A stretch of 64,000 nt of DNA from Trema orientale (lineage: Eukaryota > Streptophyta > Magnoliopsida > Rosales > Cannabaceae). The stretch spans positions 434,011 through 498,010 of the forward strand of contig JXTC01000197.1 of the NCBI GenBank assembly GCA_002914845.1. The letters are read 5' to 3'. Positions 35,829-48,578 of the stretch are shown piece by piece. The notes under the pieces were generated by a model that did not search any database, was not told where the DNA came from, and was given only the letters and a program-made list of their open reading frames with translations. A program made the position numbers and the translations under genes. Every line of letters starts with the position of its first letter. Position 1 is the first letter of the stretch.

Positions 35829-36984
35829 ATGGCTTTTTGGCACCTTTGGCCCCAACCTTACACCCCTTTCACATATTGGTCTCCATCCTCTTGTTTTTGG
35901 CATTTACATCTCCAAAGTTATGGAATTGTGGCGAACCAGTCCTTGCCGTCTAATTTTTCTGTTATTAAGCTATTTTCAAGGGTAATAAGCAGAAATTGAG
36001 AAAACTTATTTACTCATTTTAATCTTCCCATCGCAACGTCAGCCCTATGTTTTTTGTCACTGGTCCAAGCTGCTATAAAATTTGGTTGATTATTTGATCG
36101 AGTTCAAAGAGAATCCATGTCTTCCTAAATTAGAAGAGAGTGAAGTGGGTCAGTGTAATTTATGCTCAGATCGGCATGGCTGACCTTGTCATTATTTTAG
36201 GGTGGGAAGGAAACAAATAAATTTTGTGGGTATCTTTGTAAAGGTGTCGATAAAGAAATATGAGGTTTTTTTTTTTTTTTCCTTTGAGCTTGTAACACTA
36301 GCTTTCATTAGTTTTTTCTTCTTTTTCTAGACCTGGATTATTGTAAATTTCATTTATTCTTTTTCTTCTTGATTTGGATTACTGTAAATTTTATTCATTG
36401 TTTTTTATCTTTCTACATCATGCAGAAAAATGTTTACTTTTCGTGATGGATTGTGCAAGGATGTTAGAGAAATTTCTTTGGATCTTTTTTTCTTTTCATG
36501 TTTTGATGCTAAATTTTGAATTCGCAAGAAGCATGGTATCTAGTTTGTTTGTTTTGTATTTTTTAAAAATAAAAATAAAAAATGAGAAAAATAATGAAAT
36601 AGGAAACGATTATGATGGTGGCTCCTTAATTTGAGCATAATTGCTAGCCATTGCATAAAAGAAGAAAATTATGCTAATTGAAATTAAATATGATGATCAG
36701 AGACTTAGGAAAAGTTAATTAAAGATCCAAATGGTATAGATTAAAACGAAGAAAGCATGGCTTTTTTTTTAAGATTTAAAACGTATTTTTTTTCTTTTTT
36801 TAATTCTCTACCAAATACCCCTGAAAATGGCTGACTAACAGTAAATTTGATGGCAAGTACTAGTTTACCACAACTACATAACATTGGGGATATATATATA
36901 TATGCCAAAAACAAAAAAATGGGGACCAATATGCCAAAGGGGTGTAAGGTTGGGGACCAATGGCGCCAAAAAGCCTATTGGTAT
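35829..36984. mobile_element. 1.15-kb element bounded by about 60-bp inverted repeats
   Basis: 35829 begins GGCTTTTTGGCACCTTTGGC, continuing with 'cccaaccttacacccctttcacatattggtct'. The complement of 36984-36920 begins GGCTTTTTGGCGCCATTGGT and continues with nearly the same 'cccaaccttacaccccttt'. The interior has no recognisable transposase, so it is a nonautonomous TIR element. Confidence 0.75.
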
Positions 36985-37019
36985 TAGTAGTAGCTTTAAA
37001 CAAATTTTTGTGATATTAG

Positions 37020-37760
37020 TCAATTTATAACACTACTGGGCCTCACGGACCACCACTTAAATACCCATGATCTTCCAATAGCATACCCTATGTGGGACTT
37101 GGGGCGTAACACTATGATCGAAATTTAGCTCTGATACCAAGTATAACACCACTGTGTCTCACCCAAAAGTACTAGCTTGAAGGTACTTTTAGGTTCACAA
37201 ACCATCACTTAAATACCCATGATCATCTCATATCATACTCAATGTGGGACTTCAGGTTTGACAATCTCCCCCGTTAAAAGCTTAGTAACCTCGCTATGGA
37301 GTCCACATTTAATAGCCTACATATAAGCCCTTATAGGCGGGGTCTACATTCACTATGATTCCGGCCCGTGGCAGCCTTCCAAGGCTTACACAGGTATGGA
37401 ATAGATCAGTTCTGATACCAAATATAACATTATTAGACCTCACCCAAAAGTGCTAACTTGAAGGTACTTTTGGGCTCACGAACCACCACTTAAATACCCA
37501 TGATTTTCCCAGAGTATACCCGACTTGGGGCGTTACAATATCCTCCCGTTAAGGGCCTAGAGTCCTTGCTATGTGGTCCATATTCATTAGCCCACATATA
37601 ACCCCTATAGAAGGGGTTCACATTCACCACGATTCTGGTCCGTAGTAAGCTTCCAAGGCCTACACAGGTATGGAGTGAGTCGGCTCTGAATACCAAATAT
37701 AATACCACTAGGCCTCACCTTCAAGCTAGCACTTTTGAGTGAGGTCCAGTGGTGTTAAAT
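37020..37760 (-). mobile_element. TRIM-type retroelement array: repeated short LTRs with primer sites
   Basis: Read on -, the unit is an LTR of about 115 bp (TGTAACGCCCCAAGTC ... GTGAGGYCYARTRRTGTTATA), then TTTGGTATCAGARC (tRNA-Met primer site), about 150-170 bp internal, and a purine tract AACGGGGGAGA before the next LTR. Primer-site words lie at about 37683-37697, 37410-37422 and 37129-37141, so two internal units and three LTR parts stand in tandem. A short inverted piece lies at 37717-37760. There is no coding capacity, as usual for TRIMs. Confidence 0.8.
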
Positions 37761-39266
37761 TTGGTACAAACATCTCTAGATGCTAGTCTCATTCTCATTC
37801 TTATTTTGATGCTAGTCTCAGACGCTAATAAACCAAGCCCCAATTGTTTTGTAAACTTGGGACTCAAGAAAGTAGCACTACTATAAATTTAGAAAGATAT
37901 GGGCGAAACGAGTAAAGACGATATTTTTGGAGAAAAAAGTCATTTAAAAAAATATGGGCAACATTTTAGATATCAACGCACTATAGACAACGAGTATTAT
38001 GGAAACCTTATGGTGTATTTTTTTCTAAAAGAAAAATATTCATAAGTGAAATGCGCGTTCTTTATAAAAATTTGGACTGTATATAAACAATAGGTTTAGC
38101 CATACCCATCGTCTATAGCTAAAATATTTATTTTAAAAGAATTTTAGGGCTCGTTCATCTACAGCTGAAATATTCTCTCATTCTTGCTCGAGCCCCTATT
38201 TAATAGCTACTCCGCTCAAACTCCTCAACTCTCAAAGCTCCTGGACTCTCTTCGCCCCTTTCCCATCATTTTTCACCATTCTCCTCGACTCTCTCTCTCT
38301 CTCACAGCTTCTTGTCTCAAGGTTTCATCCACCTCACATCCTCACATTCTTGAAATGCCCGAACACATCTCTTCCATAGCCTCACTCACCCTCTCGACTC
38401 TTCTGCCGTTATACCCAGCTTTATGGATCTTGGCGACGCAAGCCTCCTCTATGGCATCATCCAGCTCCTCCTCATCCTCCTCGACACTGCTGATCCCATC
38501 CACCATTGGGCATAGCCTTGAGCAAAGGTAATATGTTGTTTACGAATTTTGTTTATGTAAGATCGTTCTACTTGCTTGGACAAAGTTGTATACATTTTCA
38601 CATTTATATTTTTGTTTAATGTGTAGGTTATTGAAGATTGTTTCACTCAATTTTATTTAAAGGCTTAAAACCGGGATGAAATCTTTGAGAAATTAGGTAA
38701 ATTTTCCCATAATGTTTTAATAATTGTAAAGTATATTGTAATTTGATTTGGTTTGCTCATTTTAAGCCTAGATTTTATGTATTCGTTTAATTTGGAATGG
38801 TCATTTGAAGTTTATACATACTATATATTTGATAAAATACCTAAGAGAATGTTAATAGAGTAAAATCATTATTTTGGTATATGTTTTATGTATCTTTTAA
38901 ATTGAGCTTAATCTTTTAATTTTAAGTTTGAGAAAGATATGATATGCATACAATATGTTTCATAAAATGCCTAGGAGAATCTTCATTGAGTAAACTCATT
39001 GTTTGGTATATGTTTGAGTTAAAATATTCATACTTATGTTATGTAAATGTGATTATGCTTACAAATCTTTATATATTTTATGGAAAATTAAAAATCTTAT
39101 ACTTTTTAGATATTAATATTATAGCTAATGACAATTTTGCTAAGACTTATAACTAGGAAGTCGATGAAAAATTAGGTCATTTTTATACTATCCTTTAAAG
39201 TAAACTATTTAGTAATTCGATTGGGTTTTGTCTTTTGAAACTTATGTTTTATATATTTTTTTTAGG

Positions 39267-39747
39267 TTTTTCAGTGTCTGTGGTCCCTGAACTTTTTAAA
39301 ATATGACAAATACGTCCTTGAACTAAAAAAAGTGACCGACTCGTCCTTAAGTTTACAATAATGCTACATTTTGGTCTAAATTGAAAACGAACATTTATTT
39401 TGTAACGGAGCTTCTGGATTCTTCTTTCTTTTGCAGAGGGTTTTTAGCATCTTTAGTCCCTGAACTTTTTAAAAGGTGATAATTTCTTCATAATTTCGTC
39501 CTTGAACTAAAAGAAAAAGTGACTAATTCGACCATGAATGTAATAATGATACAATTTGTCACATTTTAAAAAGTTTAAGAACCATAGGCACCACAAACTC
39601 CGTTACAAAACAAACATCCGTTTACATTTTGGACCAAATTATAGCATTATTATAAATTCAGGAACCAATTTGTCACTTTTTTTATTTCAAGGACTAAATT
39701 ATCATATTTTAAAAAATTCAGGGACCACAGGAGCTAAAAACTCATTT
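39267..39747. mobile_element. palindromic MITE inside the CACTA element
   Basis: The left end 'gtttttcagtgtctgtggtccctgaa' and the complement of the right end 'gtttttagctcctgtggtccctgaa' match. The words 'gtccttgaactaaaa' and 'aagtgac' recur in both halves, and the middle contains another copy of the end word (at about 39440). MULE-like by its long inverted repeats; A/T-rich flanks hide any target duplication. Confidence 0.7.
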
Positions 39748-39827
39748 TTTTTCTTGGGTTTTGTCATTTGAAGCTTAAGTTTGAGGAAGACATATTATAT
39801 ATAAGACATATTTGATAAAATGCCTAA

Positions 39828-41410
39828 CATTACAACAAAAATTTCTTTCAATGACATTAAAAATGAGTTGTGAAAACAGGTTTACAATATTTTCTGAGAT
39901 GTCATTGAACAAGGATACCAAGGAATTTGGAAAGTATGAGCTTTCTATGACATTTTTCTTATGTCATAACTTTTGTCGTTGATTTGCTTTTCTCAACATA
40001 AATAAATGTTGACAAAGATTTTAACATTTCATAAATTCATAATTTAATAACTAATTTTAAATGTCATGAAAGAATACCTAGTTTCATTTTTTTTTTTAAT
40101 TTTACTCGTTAAGTTTACTTATTTATTTAAATATTTTATCAATTGTCAATTTTTTTATTGATTATTTAGTATTAACATAATTATAATTATTTCAAGTTAT
40201 TATTATTTTGAAAGAAGATGAAACATCATTCTTGATCTAGCAGAAGACTCTCTTTGATGACCAAAATGAAAAGTATATAATAAATATATCTAATTTTCCA
40301 GAAGCTAATTAATAACTAGTTCTCTCTTATATGTACTATTAGAAATAAGAAAAATTGAATAAAGGATTATATAGTAACTAAAAGTACTCATTAATATTAT
40401 AGAGATTGGCCAAAACTATTTAAAAAAAATTCTTTCATGAGATTGTTAAGAAATTTTACATAACCTGCAGAATAAGACAAAAAAAAAAAAAAGAAGAGTT
40501 TTACCAGTTTAAAGCAAATACAGAAGATTTAATGTATATCTTAGTAACTAATATAAATACAAAAATTTTCCAATGAGAAAATAATCAAAGCTATGAAACT
40601 TACCTTAGGAAGGTTTCATTATTGAACACTAAAGTGGAGATATAATGAAGGTAACAGAGACACTAGGGAGTAGATTGAGAAGTTAGAAAATTAGAAAAAG
40701 ATAAGTAAAAGATACAGCTAAGATATATATTAGAGGAGATATGCATAGGTGGTTGTAAAAAAATTTAGTAAGAGATATGTTATTATTCTTTCTTTTGTTT
40801 TTAAATAAGTAATATAGGGAAGTTAATTAGTGGCCTATTATTATGGAAAAAGATAAAACGGTAGCTTAAACCTTGGACATAAAGTAAGGATAGAATATAT
40901 AATCTTATTTACATCTCAAATTATTTTTATGTATATTAAGGCAATTAAACTCTCCATAGTTTTTATTTATTTATTTATTTATTTTTGAAAATTTCTCACC
41001 CCACTATTTAAATGTTTTGTATGCTTCTTTTTTTGGATTAGAAATTAAGATGACAATAACTATAAACAATGCTCTCAAAAAAACAAAAAAAAAAAGAAAA
41101 CTATAAGCACATGATTTGGATCCCACTATAAAAATTTTCTTTATTTTTTCTCATTTCACAACACTTTTCAAACTATTGTATTAAAAGATTTACTAAACCT
41201 TTTAAATATTTCATTAGATATAAAATTTTAATGACATTTTTTTTATGTTATTGAAAGTATTTTAACTACATTTATGTCTTAATGTCATTAAAACTTGATG
41301 AAAATATTTTTTCTTAACATTTAAAAAAAATATTGTCTTACCAAGTAATTAACAACATTTATGCCAAAATGTCAAAATTAATGTCGTTAAAAAGCTTTTT
41401 TGTAGCAGTG
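39828..41410. mobile_element. nonautonomous CACTA-like element N1
   Basis: The left end is CATTACAACAAAAATTTC and the complement of the right end is CACTGCTACAAAAAAGC. Both continue into ...AACGACATT / CAATGACATT. The insertion splits the repeat word 'cctaa|gagagtattaatag', whose unsplit versions stand at 38843 and 38970; 3-bp flanks TAA and TAG fit the 3-bp CACTA target duplication. It holds no coding frame. Confidence 0.75.
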
Positions 41411-41801
41411 TAGAGAGTATTAATAGGGTAAAATCATTATTTTCGTATATGTTTAAAGCAAAGTAATCATACTTATGCTATCTAAATGTGATTAGGCTTA
41501 CGACTCATTATATGTATTTTGTAAAATTAAAAGTTTAAACTTTTCAGATATTGTTATTACTACTAATGACAATTTTACTATAAATTATAACTAGGAAGTC
41601 TAGTAAAAATTAGGTTTTTTTTTTTTTTTACTAGTTCTTAGAGTTTTGTATTAATCGTTTTTGTACTAAGATTAAGTTTGAGGAAAATATGCATGTTTAA
41701 AACTTATGCTTTATGTTTTTTTTTCATATAGTATAGATTATACAGTAATTAAAATAGATAAATTAACTATGGCTTTTTAGGGTATTATTTGTATGTTAGC
41801 G

Positions 41802-43090
41802 ATGGACAATATGGAAAATATAGTCGCAAAAGGTTTAGTATACAAGAATTGTGAACGTGTTATTTATAGTCATCCACTTAGTGATGGAAACTTAAAGGTT
41901 TCAATAATTGTGCCTATTTAGCCAAATGTTGACATACTGATACCAACAACAAAAATAAAGATAGATTTGGATGCTCTAAATATTTATGTCATATGACTAG
42001 CAAATTTAGTTGTATTTGGGGAAAAGATATATACAATATTATATAGTTATAGTAAATATTATTAGTATTTTATGTATACTAAAACAATTTTATTTTATTT
42101 AATTTATAGGAACCTATACAAAAAAAGAATGAAAACGCAAAAAAATACACACTGATAGGCCATAGTAAGGATTCACTGAAATTTTTGAATAGAAAAGAAT
42201 AACTTATAAGTGATGTGACAATAGAGAAATTGTTACTGTATCTTCAAATAATTTATAATTATGCCACTCAACGCATAACGGATGATACTATAGGTTTTTT
42301 TTCTTGCCAACACAATGTGTCGGATATGATAATCACTAAAGTTTCATAGCTAGCAAAGATATTATTTATTGTGGCTATGATTGAATTGAATAAGCCTTGT
42401 ATTGAGTTCTACATAGGGTAAGTTGAACTTTTTCATTACATTTACAAATTATTACTCTTTTATAAAGTCAATTATATTAGACTAATGTACTTTTCTTTGC
42501 ATTATAGGTATTTGTTCATGACTAGATATCTGGGTCAAAACTATGGTCTTTTTTGTCTATCTAAAGTTTATGCACTTCCCGGAATGAAAGAAAAAGAAAA
42601 AATGGATAAAAGGATTAATTCTTACTTTAAAGAATTACAAGCGTGGACAACTAGTTTTCTTACTATACAATGAAGGGTAACATTCTTTCATATGATTTAA
42701 CAACTTCATTTCTAATTTAGTTGTCAAATTTTAACATTATACTTCTAATTGGTAGGTCACATTGGACGTTAATAGCTATTGATCATTGGGGTGAGGAAGT
42801 TTATTGGCTTTACCCTGTCCATCATCTAATTCGTAAGAGTTTTCGTGAACTAGTCACTTTGGCTTTGCATGAATAGAAATTGGAAAAGAATGGAGTTAAA
42901 GATACATTATTATATAATAACAAAGTGGACCATCATAAATGTAATAACTTTAAAATAGATCTATATTTAATTATATTACTTACTAATTTATTTACTAACT
43001 TGTATAGTATACACCTAAGTAACCCAGAAATGTTGAATGCGGCTTCTACGTTTTAAAACATATACATGATATAAATAAGTGAGACAAAAT
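41802..43090 (+). pseudogene. Ulp1-like C48 peptidase ORF of the CACTA element (broken)
   Basis: Starts MDNMENIVAKGLVYKN...SHPLSDGNLKVSI, the domain that precedes Ulp1 in CACTA second ORFs, with in-frame stops. Further on come CIEFYIG, GLFCLSKVYALPG, then SHWTLIAIDHWGEEVYWLY (His at about 42760) and, after another interruption, RNVECGFYVLKHIHDI with the nucleophile Cys at 43038. The usual Asp after YWL is Tyr. Several stops and possible introns (GT at about 42419) are present. Nonfunctional. Confidence 0.75.
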
Positions 43091-43975
43091 TCTAATTGAT
43101 ATAAGTACATTTATATTTATGAAAATGCTATTATTGTTTTAATTTTTTTTCAGATATGTACTTAAAATAATTTCAAATTGTTTTCTTTAAATGTAGTTTT
43201 TGTCAAATTCAGGAGTACACTAAAAAGGACATAGATGATATAAGGAATGAATAGGCTATCCATCTTCTCCCAGTGATGAAGTAGTATTAAAGATGATTTT
43301 TTTTTTAAAACATTTTCTTTATTATAAGGACCACTAACTAGCTTACTTTCTTCCTAGAACGTAAAGGAGCTACAAAATGGCTTAATCTCTTAAATAGATA
43401 CGTAGACAGTCTATTGTTGATCAGGTCTAGCCATAACTTAGTATAACTTCGTATTTTTTGATTTGTCATGATTAAGTAGCTTAATACCTTGATAATTTCA
43501 AGTATTTTAACTCTTCTTTGATTTTAATTGAAAAGATATAGAATTCTGGATATGCTTTGAATTATGCAGGGTGATTTTTGTGCTTCGAATATTGAATCAC
43601 GGATTGGCCAAATGTGGGAAAATGGCAAAAACAAGAAAAAGTATTTTTTTTAAAAAAAAAATATCACCATATTGACATATAATCTATTTTGAGAAAACCA
43701 TCATCTTTCACATGTCACTTATTTGGTGGAACTTTACCCTGACACAATCTTTGCATCTTTTACATGTATTATTACTAATTTGTGATTTTATAATATTTTC
43801 GGCCCTAATATTATTTTCTTTTCTTTTACTTCATTTCTGATTGTGGTATAATACGGTATGGTGTTAAAATTATTTTATAATAAAGGCTTGTCTGCTTGAG
43901 GATCCTAACATTAAGAAAGACAAGAAATGTAAACATAAACTTGTGTCAGTTTTGGCAGAATTTAACATTACAAGA

Positions 43976-45770
43976 AAATAAACTATTTATGACATTTAAA
44001 ATGAGTCATTAAAGAGGTTTTATGATATTTTTTGAAATGTTACTTAATGGGAGTGTCGTGGAAAATATATTATATCCGCAACATTTTTTATATATCATCA
44101 ACATTGTCGTTGATTTTTTTTTCACAACACAAAGTAACCATCGTCAAAGTATTTGTCATTTAATAAATTTATTTTATAATTTGTTAATTTTTTCCTTTTT
44201 ATTTTCTTATTTTTAAATTTTTCTCATTTATCTATTTTTAATTAAAATTTACTAAAACATTTTATCTTATACCAAAATATTTTTTTACTAGGAGTGAATT
44301 CTTCAACGTTCATATTTAGTTTAATGGTTCTTTCCTCTTTGATGACCATTTCAAAGCTTGTGAAATACATCTAACTAATAGCAATCAATTATAGCTCATT
44401 TCCAGTATATATATAAAAATAATAATAATAAGCACAACATTATTATACTAATAATAGTCAATAATATCATGCTTTGGCTAGATATTAAGATTTACTCAAT
44501 TCTTTTCACAAAATTTCTAAGAAACTTTATATGGTCCAGGAAAAAGGAGAAAAAAAATTAAGTATGCGTTGACTATTATAGATGCAGATATTCAAATAAG
44601 TAATATAATTGTATATCTAATGTCATATAATTAGAACAAGAAAAAAAAAAACATACCTTAGATAATTAAACTTTTTATAGAAAAGCTTATAATACGAAAG
44701 AATTGAGAACGGAAGAAACAAACAAGGAGAGAAAGACAAGTAGAGATTTAGTGGAGAGTTATGAGAAACTAAGAAAAAAGTGTGTAAATTAAAAATTGAG
44801 AAATTGAAATAAGAGAAAAAAGCATAAGAGAGAAATACGAAGGTGACCTGGTGGGAAAAAAATTAGAGAAAAACTTTCTTTTTTTGAGTTTTTAAATAAA
44901 AAAAAGGAGAAATTTTAATTAGTGGGTGTATTGGTGCAGAATAGATGAGTGGTACCTAAAAAGTGGCTTGAGTAAATGTCAAGTTAAAATAGGGATTATC
45001 CATTTATATTTAAACTTTTTTCTAAATATTTGAGCTTTTAACTCTTATATGTATTATTTTTCTCTACCTTTTAACTAGTTTCCATAAAAGTTCATTTTTC
45101 TTTTAAATATAAACATTTTTTTTCAATATTCATATTGCACTTTTAATGGAACTGTATCCCACTTTTTTAAATTTTGAGATAATTAGAAAAATTTTCTCAT
45201 TTCATCTTATATATATATTCATATATGCTTAAGAAATTAAATAAGTATTAATTTATCATTTTTTAGTAAAATTATTTGGTTTACGTTGTAAAATTTTGAG
45301 ATAATTAGAAATTTATCTTATATTTTTTTATAACAACATTTTATCTTATATATATATACACATATATGCTTAAGCAATTAAATAAACGTTTATTTATCAC
45401 TTTTTAATAAAATTATTTGGTTTATATGTAGAAATGAATTAAATATTGAATATCTTTTATCTATAATTTTTAAATGTTGTATTTACTGAATGATCAACAC
45501 CTTTGAAAATGACTTGTTTCAAATTAAATTTTTAGAGGCATATACTATAACATTTTAGATATGTCATGATATATAATATTTCAATAATATTTTTGTCTCG
45601 TCTTATAAAGTTAATTTCATAATATTTTTATCCTCTAATGCATTAAATATTGCCCACACAACTTTTTAATGACACTTAAATGAAAAATATTGTCTTATAT
45701 ATATTTTGATAACATATATGACACAAATATCTTAAATATAATGTCGTTAAAAGATATTTTTGTCGTAATG
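43976..45770. mobile_element. nonautonomous CACTA-like element N2 (same family as N1)
   Basis: The left end is CATTACAAGAAAATAAAC, and the complement of the right end reads CATTACGACAAAAATATC. Inside, 'ctctttgatgacca', 'accttagataatt' and GA-rich blocks correspond to N1 in the same order. Flanks TAA and TGA may be a mutated 3-bp duplication. No coding frame. Confidence 0.7.
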
Positions 45771-46637
45771 TGATAATCAGGCATATCTTATTGGTACACC
45801 TTCTTTGAAAAACTGGCCTCAATTTACCACTGAGCTTGTTTTTCACACGAATCTCAGGTTGTCTCATTATTGTGATTATGGCTCCTTCCATTTCATAGGA
45901 TATATAACTACTAATCCTAGCAAAAATCCTTTTTATTTTACCTATGCTTTTTTATCATTTTTAATTTGAAATTTAAAAAATTGTTTTGCCACGTAGCCTC
46001 TTTAACTACTTTTTTTTTATCATCATATTCAATAAGGGTGAATAATTGATTTTTTTTAATGATTAATTTTATGTGTAATATCAGTTCTTAGGTGTAATAT
46101 CAATAATTTGTAGGAAACAATGATAAAATTCCTCGCTATGAATATGAATCTGATGAGCATGTCCTATTTTCTTCACAATGTACTCTATCTTATATTATAA
46201 AGTTTACATTGTCAATTATCAAATGGTATTCTTTAGCTTGGTGGTCTTACTATTTAGGATAGTTTCAAAAATAGAGAGGAAAGTAATGAGGAGGATGAAC
46301 AAACTTATGACTGGATGTTGAGAACAAAGAGAAGAAGATTAAAGCACATTTTGTTTGGTTTTATTTTTTTGTCTTCAGTGTGAAAGACAACTGATCTTGC
46401 GTTTTTGTTTTGTTATCATTATATCTAAATATTATTGCTGATTAGATTCAATTTTTTTTACCTTTTTTTTTAAGACTGATAATGGAAAGACGAGAGCTGC
46501 TGAAACTCCTAAGAAAACCCTAACTGTAGCTCCGAAACGCTATTTTCGTGAGTGTACTTAAGAATGCAAAATTTATGACTTCTGAAAAGACTATCTCAAC
46601 AACTAGTGAGTGTATTTAAATGCTATTTTCGTCTTTA

Positions 46638-46830
46638 CTGCAACAAAATAGGTGTTCCACGGTACTTTAAAAGTTCTTTTAAAGACCTGTTACGGTGCCT
46701 GCGAAAACACTGTATATCCAGGTGTCGTAATAAGCCTTAGATATTAAGGCACTTAAAAAGATATCCCTAATATAAGATTTTAAGCGCCTTGGTAGTCGTA
46801 CCAAGGTACTTTTTAAGCGCATATATCATA
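46638..46830. mobile_element. CACTA-like terminus with subterminal palindromes
   Basis: ACTGCAACAAAATAGG at 46638 resembles a CACTA end whose first base is changed. The next 190 bases contain repeated inverted words (ttttaagcgccttggtag, ccaaggtactttttaagcgc, ggtactttaaaag) very like the subterminal region at 10280-10480. The rest of the element (46830 to perhaps 48300) has no recognisable coding. Confidence 0.45.
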
Positions 46831-46859
46831 TTTTTATAAAAAATAAAATTCCAACAGTA

Positions 46860-48350
46860 TTTCTAGTTAAATTTAAAATAATACAAAACTAAAATATAAA
46901 AATAAGCTTTTTAATTGAGATGTGAATTTATTCTTTGCCCTTTTATTTAAATTTAAGATAGTAGTATTATTTGTGGTAATTGAATATTAGGTATATTAAA
47001 ACTAAAAAATATATATTTGTAGAAGAATTCACATACATCAAGCAGACAAATAAGACAAAACAAACCAAGGAAAAGTAATACAATAATATATGAAAAGAAA
47101 CAAAATTACGTAAACGAATTTTGATACAATTTTGTTTAAAAAAGCCTCTAAAAGAAATTATGGAAATGAATTGTGATATGATTTTGTTTTAAAAAAATTC
47201 TTAATCATTAAAGCTAACTATCATAGAATAAGAAGAATGATATGAGAACATATGATACCTCTTCAGGTGATACTCCAAAATCTTCAAAGCTACTATGTAC
47301 GCAAGTCCATCAACTTTGATGTTAGTCATACGATAAGTATCACAATTAATAACACCTCCCAAGTACTCTACAATAATTGATGGACCTCGTTACATTACAT
47401 GCTCTAACCTCTCAATTATTTGGCAAAAAAATCATCTCTCTTCATAATTAAGATTTCAAATAAAATCTTATGGTGGCACATTCACGTCAACATAATCACC
47501 ATTCCATAAACAAAATTAATAATTATTCCTTTCTAAATGTGTAATTATCTATCCTAGATCAACTATTATCATTTTCTTTATAGAATAACTACAATCATTT
47601 TGATCTAAAATAGAAGTTAACAAAATGAACGAAGACTTACTAACATTACTCAGCACTCTNNNNCCGTAGCTTATAAGCATTTTAGGGTATCATTTCTCTG
47701 AGATAGGGCCGTATATGCAACAAGACTTAGATGAATTGCCAATAATATTATGTAGATCCCATGTTTGTAATAGTATATGGAATAAAAAATGGTGTAATTT
47801 TCCTACGATTCTGAACACCATCAGAGAAGATAGTAGGACAACCAATCCCACTCCCAAAGAAGCACACCAGCTCTTTCCTTGACAATGTGTAGACTAAACA
47901 TATTAATGAATATCATTGAATCTAGTCAAAGAAACCCAAACAATATTTAAAATGCTTCAGATCATATTGATTTGACACTATTTTATCTCTCCTCTCTCCA
48001 TTTAGGTTAACTTGCAATCTAAAAGCCAGAAACCTACTAACAAAAAACCAATCTTTCTATCAAATTAGTGTTATACAATTCTAAGCCAATGGATCATGAA
48101 ATTCCTCTATTTAGGTTTCAATAAGACAATTGAAATGTACAAGGGGAATCCATGGGAAACAATATTGATTGGAACATAAACACAATTAGTAAAATTGCAT
48201 TATCAATACCCAAACACAAACACTATTCAAGGGAAAACCAAATGACAATAATAAAACTTCATATCCAAAGCATATAACTACATAATAGAGAATAAATTAG
48301 TTATATGATACTTTTTTTCCTCATTAATTAAATCTACTACCATACCACTT
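46860..48350. other. gene-free spacer with assembly gap
   Basis: AT-rich. 47220-47460 is slightly coding-like on - but broken by stops in every frame. NNNN at 47660-47663 marks a gap of unknown true size. Nothing recognised. Confidence 0.5.
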
Positions 48351-48361
48351 TTTTAAAATGC

Positions 48362-48578
48362 ATTCTTGACGATCTTGACAGATTTTTGAACTATTCTTAA
48401 CGTTGGTAGTGATCTTGACGATCTTTGATAGATTCTTGATATCGACGACGATCTTGACGAGTTCTTAATAAATTCTTGACAGATTCTTAACAATCTTGAT
48501 AGATTCTTGATGGTAGTGGTGATCTTGATGGATTCTTGACGCATTCTTGATGAATTCTTGACAAATTCTTGACTAATT
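48362..48578. repeat. degenerate minisatellite, unit about GATTCTTGAC
   Basis: Around 18 imperfect units of 10-12 bases (gattcttgac, gatcttgacga, aattcttgac). The open reading frame across it on - (48652-48353, rich in Ser, Arg, Ile) is produced by the repeat and is not taken as a gene. Confidence 0.8.

Larger units (their letters stand above)
37875..46637 (+). mobile_element. CACTA transposon with Ulp1-type ORF, invaded by other elements
   Basis: The left terminus CACTACTATAAATTTAG at 37875 is followed by subterminal sequence and a CT-rich leader (about 38180-38320). A decayed ORF with a CACTA-associated VAKG...SHPL domain and an Ulp1 domain lies at 41802-43090. The host part contains a diverged direct repeat (words 'cctaagagaatgttaatagag' and 'aactaggaagtc') seen at about 38840, 38970 and, split by an insertion, 39823/41411. 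The right terminus was not found; the end given is where a different CACTA-like end begins. Confidence 0.55.

Noticed and set aside
38184..38531. 115-aa Ser-rich frame on +
   Set aside because: Lies in the CT-rich leader of the CACTA element and has no known domain.
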